A stretch of 64,000 nt of DNA. Origin: Nocardioides panzhihuensis (GTDB lineage: Bacteria > Actinomycetota > Actinomycetes > Propionibacteriales > Nocardioidaceae). Location of the stretch: assembly GCF_013408335.1 (NCBI RefSeq), contig NZ_JACBZR010000001.1, positions 3,100,001-3,164,000 of the forward strand. Reading direction: 5' to 3'. Under the pieces are notes generated by a model, which ran no database searches, was not told the DNA's origin, and saw nothing but the letters and a program-made list of their open reading frames with translations. Shown here piece by piece: positions 8,274 to 16,930 of the stretch (positions are counted from its first letter, which is position 1; each line of letters starts with the position of its first letter). The translations under genes and the position numbers were made by a program.

Positions 8274-9020
8274 TCAGACCGCGGCGGCCTCGCCCAGGTA
8301 GGCCGCCTCGAGCCGCTCGGGGTGAACAGCCAGCTCCGCGGCGCTTCCCTGCAGGCGTACGTCGCCGTGCACCAGCACCAGCGCCTCGTCGGCGACCTCG
8401 AGGGCGAGGTGGACATGCTGCTCCACGAGCACGACCACGGCTCCGGTCTCGTCGGCGATGCGGCGTACGACGGGAAGCAGCTCCTCGACGATGACGGGGG
8501 CCAGACCCATGCTCATCTCGTCGATGAGCAGCACCTTGGGCTGCTGCACGAGTGCCCTCGCGACGGCGAGCATCTGCTGCTCGCCTCCGGAGATGGAGCC
8601 GGCGGAGACCTTGAGCCGCTTCTTCAGCGCCGGGAACATCTCCATGGTGGCCTCGAGGCTCGGGCCTCCGCTCTTCTGGGCGATCTGGAGGTTCTCTCTG
8701 ACCGAGAGGCTGGTGAACAGCGCGCGGTCGTCGGCGACGAGAACGAGCCCCGCCTTGTTGGCAGCGCCGGGACGGGCGCTGGGCAACGGCGTGCCGTTGA
8801 CCACCACCTCGCCCTCGATCCGGGGCAGGAGGCCGGCCAGCGTCGTCATCACCGTCGTCTTCCCGGCGCCATTGGGGCCGAGGACTGCGAGCACCTGACC
8901 GGCGGAGAGCCTCACGTCCAGATCTCGCACGACCGTCACCGCACCGTACCCGGCAGCCAGTCCCCGGCACTCGAGCACCGGTGTGGGGCGCTCGCCCGAC
9001 TCTTCGATCTTCGACGTCAT
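8274..9020 (-). CDS. livF: ABC transporter ATP-binding protein LivF
   Basis: A 248-residue branched-chain-type ATPase. Walker A GPNGAGKTT, signature ISGGEQQ, Walker B LLIDEMSMG and the switch histidine in LVEQHVH are all intact. The ATG at 9018-9020 overlaps the stop of the upstream livHMG fusion (ATGA), so translation is coupled. It should form the ATPase heterodimer with the LivG domain of the fusion and power import at the membrane. The solute is probably the binding protein's ligand (3514-4779). Confidence 0.93.
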   Translation of the reverse strand: MTSKIEESGERPTPVLECRGLAAGYGAVTVVRDLDVRLSAGQVLAVLGPNGAGKTTVMTTLAGLLPRIEGEVVVNGTPLPSARPGAANKAGLVLVADDRALFTSLSVRENLQIAQKSGGPSLEATMEMFPALKKRLKVSAGSISGGEQQMLAVARALVQQPKVLLIDEMSMGLAPVIVEELLPVVRRIADETGAVVVLVEQHVHLALEVADEALVLVHGDVRLQGSAAELAVHPERLEAAYLGEAAAV

Positions 9021-11779
9021 GCCGTGGCCACCTTGTCTGCTTGGGAGCCGAGGTACGCCTCGGCGACGCGGGGGTCGACGCGGATCTCGGCCGGCGTACC
9101 GGACGCGATCACCTCGCCGAAGTTGAGGACCGTGATCTGGTCGCACAGGCTCAGCATCAGGCCCATGTCGTGGTCGACCACGATGATCGTGACGCCGCTG
9201 TCGCGGATCCGCCGCAGGCGTTCGGCGAGCCAGGTGCTCTCGGCGGTGTCGAGACCGCCGGCCGGCTCATCGAGCAGGAGCACTCGGGGGTGGCCGGCCA
9301 GGGCACGCGCGATGGAGACCAGCTGGCGCTGGCCCTGGGAGAGCTCACCCGCCGGGCGCTCGCGGACCGCGTCGAGACCGAGGAGCCGGAAGACCGCCTC
9401 GATCCGCTCGGTGTCGCCGCTCCTCGGCGCTCCCGGGGCCTCCGGCCGATGACCGGAGGCGGTGAGGCCGACCTTGACGTTCTCCAGCACGCTCAGGTCC
9501 TCGTAGAGCTCGATCGCCTGGAATGTACGGCCCAAGCCGGCACGGATCCGCTGATGGGGCAGGAGATCCTGGAGCGGCTCGCCGGCCAGGACGATCTCGC
9601 CGGTGTGCGGGGCGAAGCCACTGATCGCGTCGATCAGGGTCGTCTTGCCCGCACCGTTGGGGCCGATCAGCCCGACGATGGAGCCTCGCGGCGCGGTCAT
9701 CGAGACATCCTTGACCGCGACGACGCCGCCGTAGTGGACCGCGACGCCGCGCAGCTCCAGCTCGATGGAGGCCTCGGCGTCCATGCCGACGTGCTCGGTC
9801 TTCTCGGAATCGTCGAAGGAGGCGCCCGAGCCGACGACGGCGTCTCGCCCGACCGTCTGCCGACGCTTTGCGATCAGGGCGTGGGCGGGGCCGACGATGC
9901 CCTCGGGGTTGAGGATGACGGTGAACACCAGGAGCACGCTGGCGACGACGGGGTACCAGCCGCCCGCCGAGAAGACCTCGTCGATCATGATGAAGAAGAT
10001 GCCGTTGGCCGCGGTGACGCCTGCCAGGAGACCGCCCGAGACCGAGGTGATCCCGGCGAGGTAGACCGTGGCGAACAGGAACAGCCCGGCCATCGCCGAG
10101 AAGGACGTCTCACTGATCGTCTGCTGCTGATAGGCCATGAGCGACCCGCCGAGCCCCGCGACGAAAGCGGCGATCGCGAACGCCAGGATCTTGATCCGGA
10201 CCACGTTGACACCGGCCGCGGCCGCGGAGCGCTCGTTGGCGCGTACGGCGAGCATCTGCGCACCGAGCTGGCTGCGTCGCAGCCGCGCGACGCCGACGGC
10301 GACTGCGACCAGGACGAGCAGGCACAGCAGCCCGAAGCGGATGCGTGGATAGTCGGCGCCGGCGCCGATGCCGAGGTCCCAGCCAAACAGTGTCGGTGGG
10401 TCGACGCGTACGCCCGAGGTGCCGACGAAGTCGAGGTTCCGGAACCAGAACGCCTCGACGGCGAAGGCGAGCGCCAAGGTCACCACCGCGACGGTGAGCC
10501 CGCGGATGCGCAGCGCCGGCAGCCCGATCACCACCCCGAGGACCATCGCCGCCAACGCCCCGACGATCGGGGCCAGGGGGAACGGGATGTGCAGCTGCTC
10601 GCCGATCGGCGCCATCAGGAAGCCGCTCGCGCCGGCAATGGTCAGCTGGGCGAGGGAGACCTGGCCGGCGTACCCGGTCACGATCACGATCGAGAGCGCG
10701 ATGATCGCCATGATGAAGGTGGTGATCAGGCCGTTGCGCCAGCGGTCCTGGAGCAGGACGAGCGCCAGCACGGACACCGCCGTCATGATCAGGGTGGTCG
10801 TGAGCACGTGACGCGGGCGCGGTGCACGTCCGAGCGTCTGCAGGATGATCGCGCCGCGGGCCGGCAGCGACCGGGCACGCACCACGAGCACGAGCAGGAT
10901 GATGACCAGCGGGATCAGCTCGGGCAGGCCGGAGGAGGGCAGCGACGGGTAGGCGGTCTGCAGGTATTGCGCCTCGGACTGGAGCGCACCGATCGCGATG
11001 CCCGCCACGACCGCCCAGATGACGAACTGGAAGCGCGCGACGATCGCTGCTGCCAGGGCCGGGACGATGAAGAGGGTGTACGCGACGGGGACCAGCGGGA
11101 CGATGGGGGCGATCAGGATCCCGGCCAGGCCGGCGACCGCCGAGCTGAGCATCCAGTTGTAGGCCGCGATCCGATCCGGCGAGATGCCGCTGAGGTAGGC
11201 GCCGCGCTCGGTCTCGGCCGCGGCTCGGGTGGCGAGGCCGAACTTCGTGAACCGGAACGCGAGTGCGAGAAGGACCGCGAGCCCGAGCATGGTGAGCGCG
11301 AAGTAGACGCGGTCGGAGGAGACGAAGAGGTCACCGCTGCGCCACTGCTCGACGGGGAAGATCGGCGCGACGGCGACCGCGTCGGTGCCGATCTTCTCGG
11401 CGAGCAGGCCGGTGACCAGCAGCGAGAGGCCGAGGGCGGCGACCGCCTTGGCCACCGGGGGCGCGGTCCGGAGCGGCCGGAAGACGGCGACGTAGAGCAG
11501 CAGGCCGAGCAGCGCCCCGAAGGCGAGCGAGATGACCAGCGCCGGCCAGAGTCCGAGCGGCTGGCCGAAGTCGACAGTGTTGGGCAGCCCGGGGATCGGC
11601 AGGAGGATCTGCCCCTGGCGCAGGAAGGCGTAGACGTAGGCGACATAGAGGGCGATCGCGCCGCTGCCGAAGTTGAGCACTCCGGAGCTTCGGTAGGTCA
11701 GCACGATGGCGAGGGCCAGCGCCCCGAAGACGGCTCCGTTGCCGAGGCCGAGCAAGAGGAACACGAGATGCTGCGTCAT
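9017..11779 (-). CDS. Fused LivH-LivM-LivG: two permease domains and an ATPase in one chain
   Basis: A 920-residue single chain. Residues about 1-300 are a LivH-type permease (several hydrophobic helices, VLNFGSGAIALY). Residues about 325-640 are a LivM-type permease (GYAGQVSLAQ, then RGLTVAVVTLA). Residues about 680-920 are a LivG-type ATPase with Walker A GPNGAGKTT (706-714), signature LSQGQRQ and Walker B LLLDEPAGG. In E. coli these are three separate proteins. Bacterial LivHM or LivMG fusions exist; a three-way fusion is less usual. I see no internal stop or frameshift. It is coupled to livF by an ATGA overlap. It imports a branched-chain amino acid-like or carboxylic substrate. Confidence 0.92.
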   Translation of the reverse strand: MTQHLVFLLLGLGNGAVFGALALAIVLTYRSSGVLNFGSGAIALYVAYVYAFLRQGQILLPIPGLPNTVDFGQPLGLWPALVISLAFGALLGLLLYVAVFRPLRTAPPVAKAVAALGLSLLVTGLLAEKIGTDAVAVAPIFPVEQWRSGDLFVSSDRVYFALTMLGLAVLLALAFRFTKFGLATRAAAETERGAYLSGISPDRIAAYNWMLSSAVAGLAGILIAPIVPLVPVAYTLFIVPALAAAIVARFQFVIWAVVAGIAIGALQSEAQYLQTAYPSLPSSGLPELIPLVIILLVLVVRARSLPARGAIILQTLGRAPRPRHVLTTTLIMTAVSVLALVLLQDRWRNGLITTFIMAIIALSIVIVTGYAGQVSLAQLTIAGASGFLMAPIGEQLHIPFPLAPIVGALAAMVLGVVIGLPALRIRGLTVAVVTLALAFAVEAFWFRNLDFVGTSGVRVDPPTLFGWDLGIGAGADYPRIRFGLLCLLVLVAVAVGVARLRRSQLGAQMLAVRANERSAAAAGVNVVRIKILAFAIAAFVAGLGGSLMAYQQQTISETSFSAMAGLFLFATVYLAGITSVSGGLLAGVTAANGIFFIMIDEVFSAGGWYPVVASVLLVFTVILNPEGIVGPAHALIAKRRQTVGRDAVVGSGASFDDSEKTEHVGMDAEASIELELRGVAVHYGGVVAVKDVSMTAPRGSIVGLIGPNGAGKTTLIDAISGFAPHTGEIVLAGEPLQDLLPHQRIRAGLGRTFQAIELYEDLSVLENVKVGLTASGHRPEAPGAPRSGDTERIEAVFRLLGLDAVRERPAGELSQGQRQLVSIARALAGHPRVLLLDEPAGGLDTAESTWLAERLRRIRDSGVTIIVVDHDMGLMLSLCDQITVLNFGEVIASGTPAEIRVDPRVAEAYLGSQADKVATA

Positions 11780-11813
11780 CGGCGGCAGTCCCTTCGAATG
11801 GAAGTGTGATCAG

Positions 11814-11827
11814 TGACACTGACGTTA
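11814..11827. promoter_or_regulatory. Putative operator, one mismatch to TGAC-N6-GTCA
   Basis: TGACACTGACGTTA, 35 bp upstream of the livHMG start. It implies that the transporter shares control with the catabolic genes. The rest of the 215-bp gap (11780-11994) shows no gene. Confidence 0.5.
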
Positions 11828-11994
11828 GATCATGAAGGATGCCTACCGCTACGGATCGAAGGGAAAAATGTGTCGCCGATCACGTCGCGGACAAAACTGA
11901 GCCACCTACTCGCCCAAAAAGACAGTACGACCACATGGCCCGAGGCGTGGTCGACGCATCGGGCTATGTGGTCACGGGTGTCAGTTTTTGGCCG

Positions 11995-12909
11995 TCAACA
12001 GCGGAGCAGGCGTTCGCTCATGACCGCGACGTCGCGCCTGAAATCGGCGTAGGACCGGCTGTCCGGCTCTATCGTCAGCCAGGTGACCCCGGCCTCGGCA
12101 TACTCCTCGAGCCGGGGGGCGACGGCGGCGGCGAACTCCGCGGCGCCGGTACGCAGCAGGCCCTTCTCGAACGGCACGAAGCTCACCTCCATCGGCCCTC
12201 GGCCGAGGTCGGCGCGACGCTTGTTCTGCTCGTCGATCAGCGCCCGCAGGGTGGTGAGGTCCTCCAGCGGCGGGGTTCGGGTGATCGCCGCCGTCTGCGC
12301 CGACTGCGCCATCGGCAGCCAGCCGTCGGCCAGTTCCACGACGCGGCGGCGGGCGGCCTTGCTGTTGCCCCCGATCCAGATCGGCGGGCCACCCGGCTGG
12401 GCGGGCAACGGCAGGGACTCGTGCCCGGCGATGCCGAACTCGGGCCCGTCGTGCTCCTTCCCCGACCAAGTGGCGCGCATCGCGGCGATACCCTCGTCGA
12501 GAAGCTTTCCGCGCCGCTTGAAGTCGGCGCCCAGGGCCGCGAACTCGGTCTCCAGGTAGCCCGCCGCCAGACCGAGGGTGAGTCTGCCGCCGGAGAGCAG
12601 GTCGAGGCTGGCGGCCGACTTCGCCGCGAGATAGGGGCTGCGGTAGCCGGCGACCATGACGTACGTGATCAGCTCGAGCCGCCGAGTCGCCTCGGCGGCG
12701 ATGGAGAGCGCGACGAACGGGTCGAAGGCGTGATGCCCGCCGTTGGCCAGCCACGCCTTGTCGGGGTAGGGGTGCTCGCTGACGGAGAAGCCGTCGAAGC
12801 CGGCGTCCTCCACGAAACGGGCCAGCTCACCGAGGCTGCCCTCGCCGATCCACTCCGGGAAGCGCTTCACCGCCCGCATCGGGAACATCAGGTTCGTCTT
12901 CACAGCCAT
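11995..12909 (-). CDS. Luciferase-like oxidoreductase (probably F420-dependent)
   Basis: A 304-residue TIM-barrel protein of the bacterial luciferase-like superfamily. Motifs are the N-terminal ELARFVEDAGFDGFSVSEH, the LDLLSGGRLTLGLAAGY segment and the cofactor-binding PPIWIGGNS. Actinobacterial members with this pattern usually use coenzyme F420 for hydride transfer. A flavin reductase is encoded two genes upstream, so an FMN-dependent monooxygenase role is an alternative. It is the last gene of the long minus-strand operon, 26 bp after the acyl-CoA dehydrogenase. Substrate unknown. Confidence 0.82.
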   Translation of the reverse strand: MAVKTNLMFPMRAVKRFPEWIGEGSLGELARFVEDAGFDGFSVSEHPYPDKAWLANGGHHAFDPFVALSIAAEATRRLELITYVMVAGYRSPYLAAKSAASLDLLSGGRLTLGLAAGYLETEFAALGADFKRRGKLLDEGIAAMRATWSGKEHDGPEFGIAGHESLPLPAQPGGPPIWIGGNSKAARRRVVELADGWLPMAQSAQTAAITRTPPLEDLTTLRALIDEQNKRRADLGRGPMEVSFVPFEKGLLRTGAAEFAAAVAPRLEEYAEAGVTWLTIEPDSRSYADFRRDVAVMSERLLRC

Positions 12910-12934
12910 CTCCGCTCGTGTCGTGTTGCCAGGG

Positions 12935-14110
12935 TCAGCGCAGCAGGTCGCGGGCGATGACGACGCGCTGGACCTCGGTGGCCCCCTCGCCGAGCCGCTT
13001 GACCCGCAGGTCGCGGAACCACCGCTCCAGCGGCAGCTCCTCGGCGAGGCCGAGCGCGCCGTGGATCTGGATGCAGCGGTCGAGGATCCGGTAGGCCGCC
13101 TCGGTGCCGTACATCTTGGCGACCGAGGCGTCGACGCGTACGTCCTTGCCGAGGTCGGCGTTCCAGGCCGCCTGGTAGGTGAGCAGCCGCGCGGCGCGCA
13201 GCTCGACCTCGCAGTCGACGAGCATCCACTGGATGCCCTGCTTGTCGGCGAGCTTGCCGCCGAACACGTCGCGGTCCTTGGCCCAGGCGCAGGCCAGGTC
13301 GAGGGCCTCCTGGGCGATGCCGATCGGGCCGGCGGCGTACAGGATCCGGCCGTTGACCAGCGTCGAGCTGGCCTGGGCGAAGCCCTTGCCCTCCTCGCCG
13401 ATCAGGTTCTCCACCGGGATCCGGACGTCGTCGAAGTGGAGCTCGTACGGTGCGAATGAGGCCATCACCTCGATCCGTCGGATGCTCAGGCCGGGGGTGT
13501 CCTTCTCGACGATGAAGCAGGAGATGCCGCCGCGGCCATCGCCGGTGCGCGCGTAGACGACGCCCCAGTCGGCGCCGTCGGCATGGCTGGTCCACATCTT
13601 CGACCCGTTGAGGACGTACGCGTCACCGTCCCGCACCGCCTTGAGCTGGATCGCCCGGGCCGGGTCGGAGCCGCCGCCGGGCTCGCTGATCGCGGTGTAC
13701 GCCTTGGTGGCGGTGCCGTCGAGGATCGGCTGCGCGAAGCGCGCGAACTGCTCCTTCGTGGCCCCGTACATGACGATCGGCGGGTTGCCGCCGAAGGCGC
13801 CCAGGGCCGGGAAGAACGCGCCCATCCGGCACTTGGCGGCCTCCTCGGCGACGACCACCTGGCCCAGCAGGCTCAGCCCCGCTCCGCCGTGCTCCTCGGG
13901 GGTCTGCAGAGACCAGAGACCGATCTTGCGAGCCTTCGCCTGCAGGTCGACCAACAGGTCGCGGGGCAGGCCGGCTGTGTCGTGCGGGAGGGTCGACTCC
14001 AGCGGCTGCACCTCGGCCTTCATGAATCGACGGACAGTGTCGCGCAGAGCAACCAGCTCCTCGGGCAGCTCCCAGGCGCCGGTGTGGCCCAGCTCGGTCA
14101 CCGTCGACAT
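12935..14110 (-). CDS. Acyl-CoA dehydrogenase
   Basis: A 391-residue acyl-CoA dehydrogenase. TAISEPGGGSD lies in the FAD-binding middle domain, and the C-terminal GEGATEVQRV retains the catalytic Glu. It introduces an alpha,beta double bond and passes electrons to ETF. The ATG at 14108-14110 shares one base with the stop codon of the flavin reductase gene (TGATG). Despite that neighbour, the intact Glu argues against an HsaA- or HpaB-like monooxygenase role. It probably acts on aliphatic acyl-CoA released from the aromatic substrate (inference). Confidence 0.88.
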   Translation of the reverse strand: MSTVTELGHTGAWELPEELVALRDTVRRFMKAEVQPLESTLPHDTAGLPRDLLVDLQAKARKIGLWSLQTPEEHGGAGLSLLGQVVVAEEAAKCRMGAFFPALGAFGGNPPIVMYGATKEQFARFAQPILDGTATKAYTAISEPGGGSDPARAIQLKAVRDGDAYVLNGSKMWTSHADGADWGVVYARTGDGRGGISCFIVEKDTPGLSIRRIEVMASFAPYELHFDDVRIPVENLIGEEGKGFAQASSTLVNGRILYAAGPIGIAQEALDLACAWAKDRDVFGGKLADKQGIQWMLVDCEVELRAARLLTYQAAWNADLGKDVRVDASVAKMYGTEAAYRILDRCIQIHGALGLAEELPLERWFRDLRVKRLGEGATEVQRVVIARDLLR

Positions 14111-14694
14111 CAGCCGTCCTCGGCGAAACGGCGCGTGCGGGCGTTGTCGAGCTGTGGGCCGTGGTTGGTCTCGTACTGCTCGATCCACTCCTTCGGCAGC
14201 TTCCCCCACGCCTCGCCGATCTGGAGCCGGTGGCCGGGGTTGAGGATCTCCGCGGCGACCACGTCACCGACGAAGATCGAGCTCTCCTGCACGTCGAGGG
14301 TGCCGACCACCTTCGCCTCGACGTAGCTGTGCGCACCGAGCAGCACCGGAGCGCCGGTCACCCCGGTCTTGGTACGCAGCTTGCCCAGCTTGTCGCCGTC
14401 GCGGCCCGAGCTGCCGCCGAGCGTCATCAGGATCTCGAGCGACTCCTCGATCTGGTCGTCCTCGGCGCTGAGCAGGTGCATCACGAAGATGCCGGAGTTC
14501 ACCACCAGGTCGTGGGTCAGGTTGTACTTGGTCAGGCTGATCGTCGCCCGGGGTGCCTCGGGGACGATGCTGGCGGCACCCGCCGAGAGTGACATCAGCC
14601 CGTTGGCGAAGCCGCCGTCGATGGTCGTGACCGCGACCGGGAACGGCCGCAGCCCGCCCAGCACCTTGTTGGCGGCGTCGGTGTCGATGCTCAT
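14110..14694 (-). CDS. Flavin reductase-like protein
   Basis: A 194-residue flavin reductase-like (FMN-binding split barrel) protein. The segment PFPVAVTTIDG with an NGL-S motif, then RATISLTKYNLTHDLV, fits this fold. Such proteins reduce FMN or FAD with NAD(P)H for a partner monooxygenase. Here the partner could be the luciferase-like protein at 11995. The start MSIDTD (ATG at 14692-14694) is preferred because the previous gene ends 4 bp upstream. It is overlapped by the acyl-CoA dehydrogenase start. Confidence 0.75.
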   Translation of the reverse strand: MSIDTDAANKVLGGLRPFPVAVTTIDGGFANGLMSLSAGAASIVPEAPRATISLTKYNLTHDLVVNSGIFVMHLLSAEDDQIEESLEILMTLGGSSGRDGDKLGKLRTKTGVTGAPVLLGAHSYVEAKVVGTLDVQESSIFVGDVVAAEILNPGHRLQIGEAWGKLPKEWIEQYETNHGPQLDNARTRRFAEDG

Positions 14695-14698
14695 GTGC

Positions 14699-15616
14699 TC
14701 ATTCCTTCGCGGATGGTTGGAGGGCCTCATCGAGGTAGGTGAGGAGGTTGGCGGTGAAGATGTCGTTGTCGTCGCCGGCGACCATGTGCCCGGCCTCGCG
14801 TACGTCGACGACGCTGATGTGCCCGATCAGCTCGCGCATCTCGGCCACGCCGGCGTCCGAGATCACGTCGGACTGGACGCCGCGCACCAGGAGCACGGGC
14901 TGCCGGATCTGCCGGGATGCGGCCCGCGAGCGGGCGTAGATCGCCTCGCTCATCGCGGAGTCGACGTCCTCGTCGGCGGGCCGGTCCAGGCGCATCATCG
15001 CCGGGTCCCAGTGCCAGTGCCAGCGGCCGTCGCGCAGCCGGAGGTTCTTCCGCAGCCCGTCGAGGCTTCCGGTGCGACTCCGGTGCGGGTTGTAGGCGGA
15101 GACTGCCGCAGCCGCCTCCTCGAGCGAGCCGAACCCCTCGGGCGCGCCCTGCATGAAGGCCTTGACCCGGCCCGCGCCCTTCCGCTCGACCCGGACGGCG
15201 ATGTCGACCAGCACCAGCGCCTCGGCGAGCGCGGGATCCTCACCGACCGCGATCAGGGAGACCTTGCCGCCGAGGGACGCGCCCACCAGCGTCAACGGAA
15301 CCTGCGGCTCGACTCTCCGGATGTGGGCGACGAGCTCGCGCAGGTCGGCGATCATGACCTCCATGCCGTAGTCGCCGTCCGCGGACCAGTCGCTGTCCCC
15401 GTGGCCGCGCAGGTCGACCGAGTACGCCACCCAGCCGTCGACGGCCAGCCGCTCCCCCGTACGACGCCACGAATGCCGGGTCTGCCCGCCGCCGTGCAGC
15501 AGCACGACGACCCCCTTGGGGTCCGGCCCCGCCTCACGGGTGGCCCAGCGATCCGCCGCGAGCCGGAGCCCGGCCCCCGGAAGGCTGACCCGCTGCGCCT
15601 CGACCGTCCCGCTCAT
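14699..15616 (-). CDS. Alpha/beta hydrolase
   Basis: A 305-residue alpha/beta hydrolase. The oxyanion motif LLHGGGQTRHSW is near residue 40, and DLRGHGDSDW follows. The nucleophile Ser is in GASLGG, an acid lies near GVQSDVISD, and the catalytic His is in AGHMVAGDD. It could be a meta-cleavage-product hydrolase, esterase or thioesterase. A second, more typical meta-cleavage hydrolase sits at 26380, so this one may act on an ester or CoA thioester. It lies in the long minus-strand operon, 82 bp after the thiolase. Confidence 0.82.
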   Translation of the reverse strand: MSGTVEAQRVSLPGAGLRLAADRWATREAGPDPKGVVVLLHGGGQTRHSWRRTGERLAVDGWVAYSVDLRGHGDSDWSADGDYGMEVMIADLRELVAHIRRVEPQVPLTLVGASLGGKVSLIAVGEDPALAEALVLVDIAVRVERKGAGRVKAFMQGAPEGFGSLEEAAAAVSAYNPHRSRTGSLDGLRKNLRLRDGRWHWHWDPAMMRLDRPADEDVDSAMSEAIYARSRAASRQIRQPVLLVRGVQSDVISDAGVAEMRELIGHISVVDVREAGHMVAGDDNDIFTANLLTYLDEALQPSAKE

Positions 15617-15698
15617 CGGACCGCCTCCGTAGCGCGAGCGCCAGAGTACGGACGCGGCCCGCTGACGGATCCATTGGTCGCTCGCTGACGCTCACTCA

Positions 15699-16904
15699 TC
15701 ACTGGCCTTCGGCGGGTGCGGGCACCTCGATGACGACCGCTCCTGCCTGACCGCCGCCCGCGCACATCGCGGCAACGGCCAGACCGCCGCCGCGGCGGCG
15801 GAGCTCGTTGATCAGGGTGATGACCATGCGGGTGCCCGAGGCCGCGACCGGATGACCGAGGCTGCAGCCGCTGCTGGCGGTGTTGACACGCTCCTCGTCG
15901 ATGCCGAGCTTCTTGCAGGCCGCGACCGGTACGGACGCGAACGCCTCGTTGATCTCCCACAGGTCGATGTCGGCGATGGCCAGGCCCGCCCGGTCCAGGA
16001 CCTTCGGGATGACGTCGAGCGGCGCGAGGCCCATCCGGGCCGGTTCGGTCGCGGTGGCGGCCCAGGCCCGGACGACGGCGAGCGCCTCCAGATTCCTCTC
16101 GGCGGCGAGCTCGCTGGAGACCACCATGACCGCAGCGGCTGCGTCGTTCATGCCGCTGGCGTTGCCGGCGGTGATGGAGAAGTCCTCGATCTCGGGGTGG
16201 AGCGGGTTGAGCGAGGCCAGCTTCTCCAGAGTGGTGCCGCGGCGCGGGTGCTCGTCGGTGTCGAAGGTGACGGTGGTGCCATCGGCTTGGCGGGCCTGGA
16301 CCGGCACGATCTCGTCCTTGAACGCACCTGCGTCGATGGCCGCGACGGCACGCTGGTGGGAGCGGAACGCCCAGGCGTCCATCTCCTCTCGGGTCAGGCC
16401 GACCTCCTTAGCGGTGTTCCAGCCGACCGAGATCGACATGTCCATGTTGGGGGCCTCGGGCGTGTCCGGGTGCGTGGGCGGCATCCACCGCTCGGTGAAC
16501 TGGTCGAGCGTGCCGGGCGTACGGAACTGCTGCAACGGCGAGGTGGAGGTCGACTGGGTGCCACCGGCGATGATCGCGCGCTCGGCTCCGGAGCGGATCT
16601 GGGCCGCGGCGTTGCCGATCGCGGTCAGGCCGCCCGCGCAGTGCCGGTTGATCGCCTGGCCAGGCACCTGGGTCATGCCGGTGACGACCGCGGCGTGCCG
16701 GGCGATGTCGCCGCCGCCGTAGTTCGACTCGGCGAGGATGACGTCGTCGACGTCGGCGACGTCGAGGCCTGAGCGCTCCTGCACCTCGCGGAGGACGACC
16801 TCGGCCAGTTCCATGGCGGTGGTGTCGCGCAGGGTGCCCTTGAAGGCGGTGCCGATGGCTGTGCGAGCACCAGCGACGATGACGGCTTCGATCTTCTCTG
16901 ACAT
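15699..16904 (-). CDS. Acetyl-CoA acyltransferase (thiolase)
   Basis: A 401-residue classical thiolase with all three catalytic parts: nucleophile Cys89 (NRHCAGGL), His351 in GHPVAASG and Cys381 in CAGGG, plus the NEAFA motif. It should cleave a 3-oxoacyl-CoA with CoA. This is unlike the other thiolase-fold proteins of the window, most of which lack the nucleophile. ATG at 16902-16904; a longer in-frame extension would run into the aldehyde dehydrogenase gene and is rejected. It is downstream of the aldehyde dehydrogenase in the operon. Confidence 0.92.
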   Translation of the reverse strand: MSEKIEAVIVAGARTAIGTAFKGTLRDTTAMELAEVVLREVQERSGLDVADVDDVILAESNYGGGDIARHAAVVTGMTQVPGQAINRHCAGGLTAIGNAAAQIRSGAERAIIAGGTQSTSTSPLQQFRTPGTLDQFTERWMPPTHPDTPEAPNMDMSISVGWNTAKEVGLTREEMDAWAFRSHQRAVAAIDAGAFKDEIVPVQARQADGTTVTFDTDEHPRRGTTLEKLASLNPLHPEIEDFSITAGNASGMNDAAAAVMVVSSELAAERNLEALAVVRAWAATATEPARMGLAPLDVIPKVLDRAGLAIADIDLWEINEAFASVPVAACKKLGIDEERVNTASSGCSLGHPVAASGTRMVITLINELRRRGGGLAVAAMCAGGGQAGAVVIEVPAPAEGQ

Positions 16905-16930
16905 GGTGATGGTCCTTCGTGGTGGTGGGG

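Noticed and set aside
8981..11809. A 942-codon open frame opposite livHMG
   Set aside because: It is the high-GC shadow of the fused transporter gene; composition is rich in charged residues with no domain.
11813..12052. A 79-codon plus-strand frame in the livHMG promoter gap
   Set aside because: It covers the operator and the end of the convergent-side gene and has no RBS or recognisable product.
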